From: Thioclava sp. JE_KL1
GTDB taxonomy: Bacteria; Pseudomonadota; Alphaproteobacteria; Rhodobacterales; Rhodobacteraceae
DNA length: 64,000 nucleotides
Direction: 5' to 3'
NCBI RefSeq assembly: GCF_009296265.1
Contig: NZ_WBJS01000005.1
Coordinates: forward strand, 186,001-250,000
A program made the position numbers and the translations under genes. The notes below the pieces were generated by a model, which was given only the letters and a program-made list of their open reading frames with translations, was not told the origin of the DNA and did not search any database. Positions 49,748 through 58,196 of the stretch are shown here, one piece after another; positions within the stretch are counted from its first letter, which is position 1, and the number at the start of each line of letters is the position of its first letter.

Positions 49748-50571
49748 GGTCCGTCGAAGCTCCGGTCATGGAAGAGGGACCGCAGGCGCGAGCGCACCGC
49801 GTCCACCTGATCGAGATCGAGATCGACGAGCGTCACGCCGGGTTCGGTGCCGCCATCGGCCAGCACCTTGCCCCAGGGATCGACCGCCAGCGAATGGCCC
49901 CAGGTCTTGCGCGGCCGACCGCCATGCGCGGCATGGGTGCCGCATTGCGCGGGCGCCAGCACGAAGCAGGTATTCTCGATCGCGCGGGCACGCACCAGAA
50001 CCTCCCAATGGGCGGCCCCGGTCGTGTCGTTGAACGCCGCCGGGATCGTCAGCACCTGCGCCCCGGCCTGCGCCAGCGTCCGGTAGAGATGCGGGAAGCG
50101 CAGGTCGTAGCAGACCGACAGGCCGAGCTGAGCGTATTTCGTGGCGCCCAGAACCGCCTCGCGCCCGGGGCGGTAGGCCTCGGATTCGCGGTAGCGTTCG
50201 GTCTCGGACACGTCCACGTCGAACATGTGGATTTTGTCGTAGCGGGCTTTGATATTGCCCTTGCGCCCGATCAGGAAAGAGCGATTGGCGAAGCGCGCAT
50301 CGTCTCCGGATTTCAGGCAGAGCGAGCCGATCAGGATATAGACGCCAAGGCGCTCTGCCTCGTTGCAAAGCGCCTCCAGCGTCGGGTCGTGATGCTCGTG
50401 ATGCAGGACCGCGTTCTGATGGGCGCGATCCGACGAGATCAGATTGGTGCATTCCGGCGTCGCGATCAGCTGCGCACCTTTCGACGCGGCATCGCGGATG
50501 AAGTCGAGCGTGACCGGCAGGTTCTGTGCCGGATCATCCGTGACCGAAAGCTGAACGAGCGCCGCCTTCAT
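49744..50571 (-). CDS. Carbon-nitrogen hydrolase (Nit1/Nit2-like amidase)
   Basis: 275-aa nitrilase-superfamily enzyme. The catalytic triad is visible: Glu in LIATPECTNL, Lys in ARYDKIHMFDVD and Cys in LGLSVCYDLRFPHLYRTL. The best match is the Nit group that deaminates glutathione or alpha-ketoglutaramate (metabolite repair). ATG 50571 is chosen; the reading frame is open to 50688 but overlaps grxC. Four bases separate it from the grxC stop, a pairing of glutaredoxin and Nit seen in many alphaproteobacteria. Confidence 0.9.
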   Translation of the reverse strand: MKAALVQLSVTDDPAQNLPVTLDFIRDAASKGAQLIATPECTNLISSDRAHQNAVLHHEHHDPTLEALCNEAERLGVYILIGSLCLKSGDDARFANRSFLIGRKGNIKARYDKIHMFDVDVSETERYRESEAYRPGREAVLGATKYAQLGLSVCYDLRFPHLYRTLAQAGAQVLTIPAAFNDTTGAAHWEVLVRARAIENTCFVLAPAQCGTHAAHGGRPRKTWGHSLAVDPWGKVLADGGTEPGVTLVDLDLDQVDAVRSRLRSLFHDRSFDGP

Positions 50572-50575
50572 CGTG

Positions 50576-50833
50576 TCAGCTCGCCAGCATCTGATCGAGC
50601 TTGCCCGAATGTTCGAGCGCGTGCAGCTCGTCGCAGCCGCCGATCGGCTCGTCGCCGATGAAGATCTGCGGGACGGTCCGGCGGCCATTGGCGCGCTGGG
50701 TCATCGCGGCGCGCAGTTGCGGTTCGCGCCCGACATCGGTTTCCTCGTAGGAGATGCCCTTCTTGTCTAACAGGCGCTTGGCCATGATGCAGAAGGGGCA
50801 GGTGCTAGTGACGTAGATTTCGACGCGTTTCAT
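50576..50833 (-). CDS. grxC: Glutaredoxin 3
   Basis: 85-aa dithiol glutaredoxin. The active site CPFC lies in VTSTCPFCIMAKRLL (residues ~9-14); the cis-Pro GSH-binding motif RRTVPQIFIGDEPIGGCDEL is present. The start is ATG 50833, with AAAGGGA upstream; a TTG six bases earlier is possible. It reduces protein disulfides and glutathione mixed disulfides. Apparently first gene of grxC-nit-marR. Confidence 0.94.
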   Translation of the reverse strand: MKRVEIYVTSTCPFCIMAKRLLDKKGISYEETDVGREPQLRAAMTQRANGRRTVPQIFIGDEPIGGCDELHALEHSGKLDQMLAS

Positions 50834-50868
50834 TCTCAATTCCCTTTGGTCTGCGAGACTATAGGGAT

Positions 50869-51626
50869 TTAGGGTGCCTTCGCAACGCGTGCCAGTGTCA
50901 CAGTGCAGATCGGCTCTGCACCTGCGCTCAACGCCGCCTCCGTCGCGGCGGAAAGCGTGGCCCCCGAGGTCATCACGTCATCGACGATAAGGAGCGGGCG
51001 CCCGCGCAGCAGCGCGGCGCGGCGCGGCGTGACGGTGATCGCGCCGTCGAGATTGGCGTGCCGCTCATCGCGGGTTTTGCCCTTCTGGCTCGACGTGGGG
51101 CGGGCGCGGGTGAAGAGATCGGCGCAATAGGCGTGCCCGGTGCGCCGGGCCAGCGCGCGGGCCAGCTCCGCCGCCTGATTGTAGCGCCGTCGCAGCAGCC
51201 GCAGCCGATGCAGAGGGATCGGCGCGATCAGCGTGTCGGGCGTCAGAAGCGGCGCGGCGGCGCGCGCCATCCAGTCGGCCAGCGGCGGCACCAGATCGAG
51301 CCGGTCGCCATGTTTCAGCGCTAGCACAAGATCGCGCCCGGTGCCCGAGTAATGCATCACCGTGCGCCCCCGCGCCCAGGGTCTCGGATGGGTGAGGCAG
51401 TCGTCGCAAAGGATGGCCGTGTCGCTCTCACCCGGAAGGGGCGTGCCGCAGGCGTCGCAGACCGTGCCGCGCGCGAAGGTGGCCTCGGACCAGCACGCAC
51501 CGCAAAGGCCGAATCCGTACCGACCGCGTCGCCGCAGGCGATGCAGCGCGGCGGGAAGAGCGCGCGCAATCCCAGACGTCCCGCCGCTAGCATCCGGCTT
51601 CGAACCTCGTTAAGGGTTTCTGCCAT
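50869..51626 (-). pseudogene. comF: ComF-family phosphoribosyltransferase-like protein, frameshifted
   Basis: Read from ATG 51626, the N-terminus gives LFPPRCIACGDAVGTDSAF, the first half of a ComF zinc-ribbon. Then the frame is wrong. The adjacent frame continues as LCGACWSEATFARGTVCDAC, ILCDDCLTHPRPWARGRTV and MHYSGTGRDLVLALKHGDR, to LIVDDVMTSGATLSAATEAA (the PRPP loop) and a stop at 50869. One base appears missing near 51506-51512; restoring it gives a ~250-aa ComF of normal length. Either a true null allele or a sequencing error. ComF proteins act in DNA uptake/recombination. Confidence 0.82.
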
Positions 51627-52461
51627 GGATACGCCGCCCCTTCTGACCGACCGCGCCGCGCTCGAGCGCCACAGACTTCGCGCCGCCCGTGCGCCCGAAC
51701 TGTTTCTGCATGAGGACGCGGCGGCTGAACTTGAGGAAAGGCTGCAAGAGGTTAACAGAACCTTTACGGAGCCGGCGCTGATCGCCGCTTTTCCCGAGCC
51801 GTGGCGCGAAATTCTTCCCGAGGCGAAGATCGTGGCCGATACGGATGTGCTCGATCTGGAGGAAGGCGCGCATGATCTGGTGGTCCACGCGCTCTGTCTG
51901 CATTGGGCGAATGACCCGGTCGGGCAGATGGTTCAGGCGTCGCGCGCGCTGAAACCCGATGGGCTGTTCATCGGCGTGATGTTCGGCGGCCAGACGCTCA
52001 ATGAACTGCGCGCCGCGCTGGCGCAGGCCGAGGCTGCGATCACCGGAGGCTTGAGCCCGCGGATCGTGCCGATGGGCGAAATTCGTGACCTCGGCGCGCT
52101 GATCCAGCGGGCCGGGCTGGCGCTGCCGGTCGCCGATGCGGTGACGCGCAAGGTGACCTACGAGACGCCGCTGCGGCTCTTGTCGGACCTGCGCGCGATG
52201 GGCGAGACCAATGCGCTTGCCGCCCGCGATCGCCGCTTCCTGCGCCGCGACGTGCTGACCGAGGCGCTGCGGCTGTATGTCGAGACCTATCAGGAGCCCG
52301 ATGGCCGGGTACGCGCGACTTTCGACATGGTCTGGCTTACCGGCTGGAAGCCGCATCCCGATCAGCAGAAACCGTTGCGTCCGGGATCTGCGGCCCAGCG
52401 GCTCGCCGATGCGCTGGGCACCACCGAGCGCCCGAGCGGCGACAAGCCCGGCTCAGCCTAG
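51625..52461 (+). CDS. SAM-dependent methyltransferase (BioC/NDUFAF5-like)
   Basis: 278-aa class I methyltransferase-like protein. The SAM site is less canonical than usual, but AHDLVVHALCLHWANDPVGQ and VQASRALKPDGLFIGVMFGG (~85-125) are the post-I and motif-III regions of the family, and LSPRIVPMGEIRDLGALIQR matches NDUFAF5-type proteins (human homologue hydroxylates an arginine of complex I). ATG 51625 overlaps the divergent comF ATG in a shared CATG; AAGGG lies 9 bases before. Convergent with otsA, overlapping its end by 9 bases. Confidence 0.85.
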   Translation: MDTPPLLTDRAALERHRLRAARAPELFLHEDAAAELEERLQEVNRTFTEPALIAAFPEPWREILPEAKIVADTDVLDLEEGAHDLVVHALCLHWANDPVGQMVQASRALKPDGLFIGVMFGGQTLNELRAALAQAEAAITGGLSPRIVPMGEIRDLGALIQRAGLALPVADAVTRKVTYETPLRLLSDLRAMGETNALAARDRRFLRRDVLTEALRLYVETYQEPDGRVRATFDMVWLTGWKPHPDQQKPLRPGSAAQRLADALGTTERPSGDKPGSA

Positions 52462-53799
52462 CGCGTCGAGGAAAGACTTCGACCACCAATGCACGTCATA
52501 GGTGGTCAGCCCCGTCATCAGCGACCGATAGCGTTCCCGCCGTTCGCCGCGCGACATCATCAGCGCGGTCAGCATCGAGGTCGCGACCTGTTCGGGATCG
52601 TGCGGGTTCACCATCAGCGCCGCATCCATCTGCTCGGCCGCGCCCGCGAATTGCGACAGCATCAGAACGCCGGGATCGTCGGGGTTCTGCGCCGCAATGA
52701 ACTCCTTCGCCACGAGGTTCATCCCATCCATCAGCGGCGTCACGAGGGCCACATGCGAGGCGCGATAAAGCCCCGCCAGCACTTCGCGCGGCACTGCGCG
52801 GTTGATGAAGCGGATCGGGACCCACTGGATGTCGGCGAACTGGCCGTTGATGCGGCCCGAGAGATGCTCGGTCTCTTCGCGAATATCGTCATAGGCCTGC
52901 ACGCCCTCGCGGGTCGGCGGCGAGATCTGCAAGAGCGAGACGTAACGATGCCAGTCCTCGTGCCGCTCGAGAAACTCGCCGAAGGCGCGGAAACGATGCG
53001 GCACACCTTTGGAATAATCCAACCGGTCGACGCCGATCATCAGCCGGCGGTGATCCTTCACGATTCCGGCGGGCAGTTTGTCGAACTCGGCCTCCGCCAG
53101 TTCCTGAAACTCGCGCGCATCGATCGAAATCGGGAACGCGGCGATCCGGCACTGGCGGGGCGAGAGATGCACGTAGCCCGCGCCGAGATTGGAGGCGTCG
53201 GCGATCTCGATCATCGAGTGGAGGCAGGCACGCACGTCGCGCTCTGCCTGAAGGCCCACGAGGTCGTAATTCGCGATCCACTGGCAGACCTCGCGCCCGT
53301 TGGGCAGGGCCTGCATCGCGGTCGGGCCGGGGAAGGGCGTGTGCAGGAAGAAGCCGATCGGATTGGTCACGCCCATCAGGCGCAGCTCGTAGGCCAGCGG
53401 CAGCAGATGGTAATCCTGCACCCAGATCCGGTCGTCGGGCTTCAGGAACGGCGCCACGAGCTTCGCGATCCGCCGGTTCACCTGTTTGTAGACGCCCAGA
53501 TATTCCTGATGGATATCCATCAGGTCGGCGCGGCCGTGGAATAGCGGCCAGAGCACCGAATTCGAATAGCCCGCGTAATAGTTGTCCTGTTCTTCCTGAG
53601 TCAGATCGAAGCAGTAGCGCCTGAACGGTCCGCCCTCGATCTCGCGCAACTCTGCGGCAGGCGTGTCGGCGATCTCGCCCGAGGTGCCGATCCAGATGCC
53701 GCCGGTTTCCTCCAACACATCGCCAAGCGCCACGACCAGCCCGCCGGAGGGGTTGGCTCCGGTGGGAATGCGGTTGGAGATGCAGATCAGGCGGCCCAT
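52453..53799 (-). CDS. otsA: Trehalose-6-phosphate synthase
   Basis: 448-aa GT20 enzyme joining UDP-glucose to glucose 6-phosphate. LICISNRIPTGANPSGGLVV (residue ~4) is the N-terminal glucose-6-phosphate loop; VQDYHLLPLAYELR, GFFLHTPFPGPTAM, VDRLDYSKGVPHRF and VTPLMDGMNLVAKEFIA are the GT20 landmarks. Downstream of otsB by 14 bases, so the pair makes trehalose for osmoprotection. UDP-glucose would come from galU at 38 kb. Confidence 0.96.
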   Translation of the reverse strand: MGRLICISNRIPTGANPSGGLVVALGDVLEETGGIWIGTSGEIADTPAAELREIEGGPFRRYCFDLTQEEQDNYYAGYSNSVLWPLFHGRADLMDIHQEYLGVYKQVNRRIAKLVAPFLKPDDRIWVQDYHLLPLAYELRLMGVTNPIGFFLHTPFPGPTAMQALPNGREVCQWIANYDLVGLQAERDVRACLHSMIEIADASNLGAGYVHLSPRQCRIAAFPISIDAREFQELAEAEFDKLPAGIVKDHRRLMIGVDRLDYSKGVPHRFRAFGEFLERHEDWHRYVSLLQISPPTREGVQAYDDIREETEHLSGRINGQFADIQWVPIRFINRAVPREVLAGLYRASHVALVTPLMDGMNLVAKEFIAAQNPDDPGVLMLSQFAGAAEQMDAALMVNPHDPEQVATSMLTALMMSRGERRERYRSLMTGLTTYDVHWWSKSFLDALG

Positions 53800-53813
53800 T
53801 CGTCGTTCCTCAT

Positions 53814-54560
53814 TCAGCGTGCCATGGCAGCGGCGAGCCAGGCGCGCACATCCATCGGCTCGTCAAGGTGATAGCGCGCGACGCTCTCTCCGTCACCGAC
53901 CTTGATGCCGAAGCCGCCATGCGCCTCTGCCCAGGCCAATGCGGGCTCGTCGGTCGTGTCGTCGCCCGCATAGACCGGATTGCGGCCGCCGAACTGCACG
54001 AGGTCGGACAGGATCGCCAGAGCGCCATCCTTCGAGAACCCCTCGGGACGGATTTCGACCGCCATTTTCGCGGGCTGGATCGTGAAACCGTCATAGCGCG
54101 CGGTCAGCTCTTCGGTGAAGGCTTCGACCTTGCCTTGCTTGGCGGGGTTGGAGCGGAAGTGGATCGCGGCGCCGTGGCTCTTGTCTTCAAAAATGAGATC
54201 GTGGTCCTGCGCGAACCCGGCCAGATCCTCTTTGACCGCGCCCAGATGTTGTGGGGTCTCGGCCATCGGCGGTTCCATTCCGCGCGCTTCCGAGCCGTGC
54301 GAGCCGACCATCAGCCCGTCGAAGCCGTCCAGGAAACGTTCCAGCTCGTGCAGGGATCGCCCCGAGACAACCGCCAGCGCCCCGTTGAGCGCCTCCGAGA
54401 GTTGTTCGAGCAAACGCGGCAGATTTTGCGGCACGATCACCGCATCCGGGCGGGGCGCTATGTCCACCAGACATCCGTCGAAATCTAGGAACAACGCGTC
54501 TCGCGACGGGTCGAGAGCGGGCGGGGCCGGTTTTTTCCCGGTCATGTCATCCATTGCCAT
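53814..54560 (-). CDS. otsB: Trehalose-6-phosphate phosphatase
   Basis: 248-aa HAD-superfamily phosphatase. Motif I ALFLDFDGCLVDIAPRPDAV has the nucleophile Asp (residue ~25); GALAVVSGRSLHEL is motif II; PVYAGDDTTDEPALAWAEA is motif IV with the Mg-binding Asp pair. ATG 54560 is taken as start (two further ATGs at 54554 and 54545). It releases trehalose from the OtsA product. Divergent from hemH with ~113 bases between starts. Confidence 0.93.
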   Translation of the reverse strand: MAMDDMTGKKPAPPALDPSRDALFLDFDGCLVDIAPRPDAVIVPQNLPRLLEQLSEALNGALAVVSGRSLHELERFLDGFDGLMVGSHGSEARGMEPPMAETPQHLGAVKEDLAGFAQDHDLIFEDKSHGAAIHFRSNPAKQGKVEAFTEELTARYDGFTIQPAKMAVEIRPEGFSKDGALAILSDLVQFGGRNPVYAGDDTTDEPALAWAEAHGGFGIKVGDGESVARYHLDEPMDVRAWLAAAMAR

Positions 54561-54673
54561 GTGAAGACCGTAAGTGATCCTGTCCCGGTTGAATAGGCCG
54601 CATTGGCACAGATCGGGAAACCCGTTAAGTCGGGTGGAAGTTCCGCGATAAATGACGACAGGACAGTGACACG

Positions 54674-55729
54674 ATGACCAACGCCGCAAATCCGCGCCTT
54701 GCCCATGCCCCCGCCGATCACCCGCCCGTCAAGGAAGCGAAGATCGGTCTGCTCGTCGCCAATCTCGGAACCCCGGACAACACCGATTACTGGTCGATGC
54801 GTCGCTATCTGAACGAGTTCCTCTCGGACCGGCGCGTGATCGATTACCCGGCGTGGAAATGGCAGCCGCTGCTGCAACTCATCATCCTGTCGAAGCGGCC
54901 CTTCACCTCGGGCGCGAACTACAAGACGATCTGGAACAACGAGGCAGGCGAAAGCCCCCTGATGACGATCACCAAGCAGCAGGTCGCGAAGCTGCGCGAG
55001 GCTGTCTCGGCGCGCTACGGTCAGGAGGTCGTCGTCGATTACTGCATGCGCTACGGCAATCCCTCGACCCAGTCCGTCGTCGACCGGATGGTCGAGCAGG
55101 GCTGCGAGAAGATCCTGTTCCTGCCGCTTTACCCCCAATACGCGGGCGCGACCTCGGCCACCGCGAACGATCAGTTCTTCCGCGCGCTGATGAAGCAAAA
55201 GCGCCAGCCCGCTGCGCGCGTCGCGCCGGAATATTTCGACAAGCCCTCCTATATCGACGCGCTCGCGCAATCGGTGGAGCGGGTCTATGCCACGCTCGAC
55301 GAGAAGCCCGACGTGCTGGTCGCCTCCTATCACGGGATGCCCAAGCGCTATCTGATGGAAGGCGACCCCTACCATTGCCAGTGCCAGAAGACCTCGCGCC
55401 TGCTGCGCGAACGGCTCGGCTGGGACAAGGACGGGATCGACACGACCTTCCAGTCGGTCTTCGGCACCGAGGAATGGCTCAAGCCCTACACGGTCGAGCA
55501 TGTCGCGGAGCTGGCGAAGCAGGGCAAGAAGAACATCGCTGTGATCTCGCCCGCCTTCAGCGCGGATTGCATCGAGACGCTCGAAGAGATCAACGGCGAA
55601 ATCCGCGAGGCGTTCGAGCACGCGGGCGGTGAGAAATTCACCTACGTTCCGTGCCTCAACGACGACGATCTGCACATCAAGGCGCTGATGGAGGTGGTCG
55701 GAGAAAACCTCGCCGGTTGGATCGACTGA
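54674..55729 (+). CDS. hemH: Ferrochelatase
   Basis: 351-aa enzyme inserting Fe2+ into protoporphyrin IX. VANLGTPDNTDYWSMRRYL, the catalytic-His region LVASYHGMPKRYLMEGDPYH (~210), and FQSVFGTEEWLKPYTVE are typical. CQCQKTSRLL near 235 contains cysteines in the position used by some ferrochelatases for [2Fe-2S] ligation, but the full ligand set is not evident. The ATG follows a short GACAGTGACACG leader. Apparently monocistronic. Confidence 0.95.
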   Translation: MTNAANPRLAHAPADHPPVKEAKIGLLVANLGTPDNTDYWSMRRYLNEFLSDRRVIDYPAWKWQPLLQLIILSKRPFTSGANYKTIWNNEAGESPLMTITKQQVAKLREAVSARYGQEVVVDYCMRYGNPSTQSVVDRMVEQGCEKILFLPLYPQYAGATSATANDQFFRALMKQKRQPAARVAPEYFDKPSYIDALAQSVERVYATLDEKPDVLVASYHGMPKRYLMEGDPYHCQCQKTSRLLRERLGWDKDGIDTTFQSVFGTEEWLKPYTVEHVAELAKQGKKNIAVISPAFSADCIETLEEINGEIREAFEHAGGEKFTYVPCLNDDDLHIKALMEVVGENLAGWID

Positions 55730-55876
55730 TAAAACTGTCGCGATCTGCGACGTCCTGCCTCACAGATTCGTGAGTGTCTTTTCTTATAAGTTCTGACGCG
55801 GGGGCAAGGGATCGCCGTGAAGGCGTACCCTGCGGACCGGCAACGACCGGGCCGCTCAGAGCAGAAAGGAAAGAGA

Positions 55877-56197
55877 ATGCTCAAGACTATGGGACTGGTC
55901 GCCTTGGCGGCTCTCTATGCTGGCGCTTCCTGGGCCGGGCACGCAAATCCGTGGGCGACCGAGGATGACGTGATTTACAACCAAGAGCACGAGGACAACC
56001 TCGTGAAATCCATCGATACGCCCGGCGAAGACGAGATGCTCGGCGTCATGGTACGAAGCGCCCATGGCAAGCTCGACGGCTTGGCGGGCGGTTCGGGTTC
56101 GAGCGGCGGCACTGGCGGCGGCTCGGGTTCGGGCAGCGGCGCTGGTGGTTCGGGCGGCGGGTCCGGCCATGGCGGCGGCAAAGGTGGCAACCACTGA
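55877..56197 (+). CDS. Small secreted glycine-rich protein
   Basis: 106 aa. Sec signal peptide (MLKTMGLVALAALYAGASWA, cleavage before GHANP). An acidic middle (EDDVIYNQEHEDN, DTPGEDEMLGVM) is followed by a ~40-residue tail made almost only of Gly and Ser ending GHGGGKGGNH. The His/Gly C-terminus could bind metal ions; this is speculative. GAAAGGAAAGAGA precedes the ATG, a good ribosome site, and a strong terminator follows, so it is probably a real gene. Function unknown. Confidence 0.72.
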   Translation: MLKTMGLVALAALYAGASWAGHANPWATEDDVIYNQEHEDNLVKSIDTPGEDEMLGVMVRSAHGKLDGLAGGSGSSGGTGGGSGSGSGAGGSGGGSGHGGGKGGNH

Positions 56198-56215
56198 TCG
56201 CTGTCCCATGAATTG

Positions 56216-56249
56216 AAAACCCCCGGGACTGCGTGGTCCCGAGGGTTTT
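56216..56249. terminator. Bidirectional terminator
   Basis: AAAACCCCCGGGAC (56216-56229) pairs with GTCCCGAGGGTTTT (56236-56249) with one mismatch, loop TGCGTG. It lies between the convergent glycine-rich protein gene and the L,D-transpeptidase gene. Confidence 0.85.
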
Positions 56250-56273
56250 ACTTTGTCCGATCGGCGGCGTGGC

Positions 56274-56879
56274 TCAGATCAGCAGCACCTGCGTGCCGAT
56301 CTTCGCGAAGCCGAACAGCTCCTGGATATGTTCGTTGTACAGACCGATGCAGCCGTTCGAGCTTTTGCGGCCGATCTTGCGCGTGTCATGCGTACCGTGG
56401 ATCCGGTAATAGCGCCACGACAGATAGAGCGCATGGGTGCCCAGCGGGTTATCGGGGCCCGGCGGCACGTAATCGGGCCATTCCGGATTGCGCTTCTTCA
56501 TCGAGGGGGTCGGCGCCCAGCTCGGCCCTTCGACCTTGCGGATCACCGAGGTCCGGCCGCGCCGCGTGAGTTCTTCCGACACCGGCACCGAGGTCGGATA
56601 GAGGCGGTAGATCGACTGATCCGCCGACCAGTAATGCAGCGCCCGCGAATGGGTATCCACAAGGATTGCCCCACCGCGGAGGTTCGAGAAGTAGGGCTGC
56701 CAGTCGCGGTTCTGGAAGCTCGAAATATTGCGGCGCTGGTTTGTAAAGGCGTTCGTTTCGAACTGCTCCTGACCGTAATCGGGCGTTTGCGCACGGGCGG
56801 GCAGCGCGAGCCCCGCACCAAGGCAGGCGGCGGCGCCGAGGAAGGCGCGGCGATCGAAGGGCTTGCGCGTATGGGACAT
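56274..56879 (-). CDS. L,D-transpeptidase (YkuD/ErfK family), Tat-exported
   Basis: 201-aa periplasmic enzyme that forms 3-3 peptidoglycan cross-links or attaches proteins to the wall. The N-terminus RKPFDRRAFLGAAACLGAG is a twin-arginine signal ending at ARAQ. The YkuD motif is complete: IHGTHDTRKIG (His) then SSNGCIGLYN with the catalytic Cys (~residue 178). The start is ATG 56879; the frame is open to 56972. Divergent from a CAP-domain lipoprotein, with a second L,D-transpeptidase just beyond it. Confidence 0.92.
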   Translation of the reverse strand: MSHTRKPFDRRAFLGAAACLGAGLALPARAQTPDYGQEQFETNAFTNQRRNISSFQNRDWQPYFSNLRGGAILVDTHSRALHYWSADQSIYRLYPTSVPVSEELTRRGRTSVIRKVEGPSWAPTPSMKKRNPEWPDYVPPGPDNPLGTHALYLSWRYYRIHGTHDTRKIGRKSSNGCIGLYNEHIQELFGFAKIGTQVLLI

Positions 56880-57047
56880 CTCAGGCTCCGGGTTCGCGAC
56901 GGGGTCAATTGCGATAAATATAATGTGATCGCGCGGCGGCGGCAAATCAAACTGGCGGGGATGTGCCCGCAAAGCGACAGAGGGGTTTGCGCGGCTGGGG
57001 ACAAGCGTGTAATGCAGATTGACGTTTTAACGAGGGACGGACCAAAG

Positions 57048-57563
57048 ATGTTGCGCGCTTCTGTATTTGCGGTCTCCGCGATTGTGGCTCTGGCGGCTTG
57101 CCAGCCGACCGACACGCAGCCCAAGCTCGGGCCCGATGGCCTGCCGCTGCCGAAAGTCTACAACATCACCGCGAGCGATCGCTCGGTGATCCCGCAGCGC
57201 GTGCTGGAATCCGTGAACAGCCTGCGTTCGGCGCGCGGTGCCGCACCGCTGGTGCTGAACGACGCGCTCACCACGGCGGCGCTGGCCCATTCCAAGGACA
57301 TGGCCGTGCAGAACCGTCCGTGGCACTGGGGCTCCGACGGCTCCTCGCCGCTGAGCCGGGCGCAGCGCGCCGGCTATCCGGGGCAGGTTCTGGGCGAGAA
57401 TATCTCCGAGACCTACGAGACCGAGATGGAAACCCTCTCGGCCTGGATGAAGGTCGCCGATACGCGCGACGTGATCCTGAACCCTGCGGCGACGCAGATG
57501 GGCTTCTCGTGGTATCAGGAGCCGTCCGGCAAGATCTGGTGGACGATGGTCACCGGCAACTGA
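57048..57563 (+). CDS. CAP-domain lipoprotein
   Basis: 171 aa. The signal peptide ends in a lipobox (IVALAAC, Cys at ~19), predicting a lipoprotein. The rest is a CAP/SCP domain: VLESVNSLRSARGAAPLVLN, AALAHSKDMAVQNRPWHWGS, and GENISETYETEMETLSAWM, ending MGFSWYQEPSGKIWWTMV. The conserved His/Glu/His set is present (AHSKDM, GENIS). ATG 57048 is used; ATG 57012 is possible. It lies between two L,D-transpeptidase genes, suggesting a cell-envelope role. Confidence 0.88.
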   Translation: MLRASVFAVSAIVALAACQPTDTQPKLGPDGLPLPKVYNITASDRSVIPQRVLESVNSLRSARGAAPLVLNDALTTAALAHSKDMAVQNRPWHWGSDGSSPLSRAQRAGYPGQVLGENISETYETEMETLSAWMKVADTRDVILNPAATQMGFSWYQEPSGKIWWTMVTGN

Positions 57564-57585
57564 GCCGAAGACCCGCCGCAAGCAA

Positions 57586-57609
57586 AAAGGGCCCCACGTG
57601 GGGCCCTTT
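57586..57609. terminator. Perfect palindromic terminator
   Basis: AAAGGGCCCCAC immediately followed by its exact complement GTGGGGCCCTTT (57586-57597 and 57598-57609). It separates the convergent CAP-domain and L,D-transpeptidase genes and can act in both directions. Confidence 0.85.
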
Positions 57610-57633
57610 GTCATTTCCGGGGGGACGCTGCGA

Positions 57634-58134
57634 TCAGGGGAAGATGAAGATCGGCGTGCCGTCGCTGACCATCGCGTAAATGTCGCTGATTTCCTTGTCC
57701 TTCACCGCGATGCAGCCCGCGGTCCAGTCGCGACCCTTGCCTTTGTTCTTGCCGTCGCGGCCATGGATGAAGATATCGCCGCCCGCCTTCTTGCCCTGCG
57801 ACTCCGCGAAGGCCACCTGCTGCGGGTTCGGGTAGCTGATGCCGATCGACAGGTAATAGGCCGAGTTCGGATTGCGCCGATTGATGTAATAGAGCCCTTC
57901 CGGGGTCTTGCCGTCGCCCTCGAACCGCTTCGGCCCGACCGGATCGCCGCCCAGGCCGATCTTGTACTTCTCAAGTACCTCGTCGCCATGCAGCAGATAC
58001 ATCATCCGCTGCGACTTGAAGATCTGGATCTGGGTCACGGCGGGGCCGTTATAGGATTTGAATTTGCTGGAATCGCCACAGGCGGCCAGCGTGGCAAGGG
58101 CGCATCCGCCCAAGAGGAGGGTTCGACGGTTCAT
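57634..58134 (-). CDS. L,D-transpeptidase (YkuD family) lipoprotein
   Basis: 166 aa. The N-terminus RRTLLLGGCALATLAACGDS has a lipobox (TLAAC, Cys at ~19), so it is likely an anchored lipoprotein. The catalytic motif is FIHGRDGKNKGKGRDW followed by TAGCIAVKDKEI, with the nucleophile Cys near residue 140. It is a different subtype from the Tat-exported enzyme 0.8 kb away (murein-peptidase-like spacing). Role in peptidoglycan remodelling inferred from the family. Confidence 0.9.
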   Translation of the reverse strand: MNRRTLLLGGCALATLAACGDSSKFKSYNGPAVTQIQIFKSQRMMYLLHGDEVLEKYKIGLGGDPVGPKRFEGDGKTPEGLYYINRRNPNSAYYLSIGISYPNPQQVAFAESQGKKAGGDIFIHGRDGKNKGKGRDWTAGCIAVKDKEISDIYAMVSDGTPIFIFP

Positions 58135-58196
58135 GTTCGGCCTGTATTCGGAGACTGCTGTTTTACAGTCTTTCTACCCGATTTTCGCCGTCGCAT

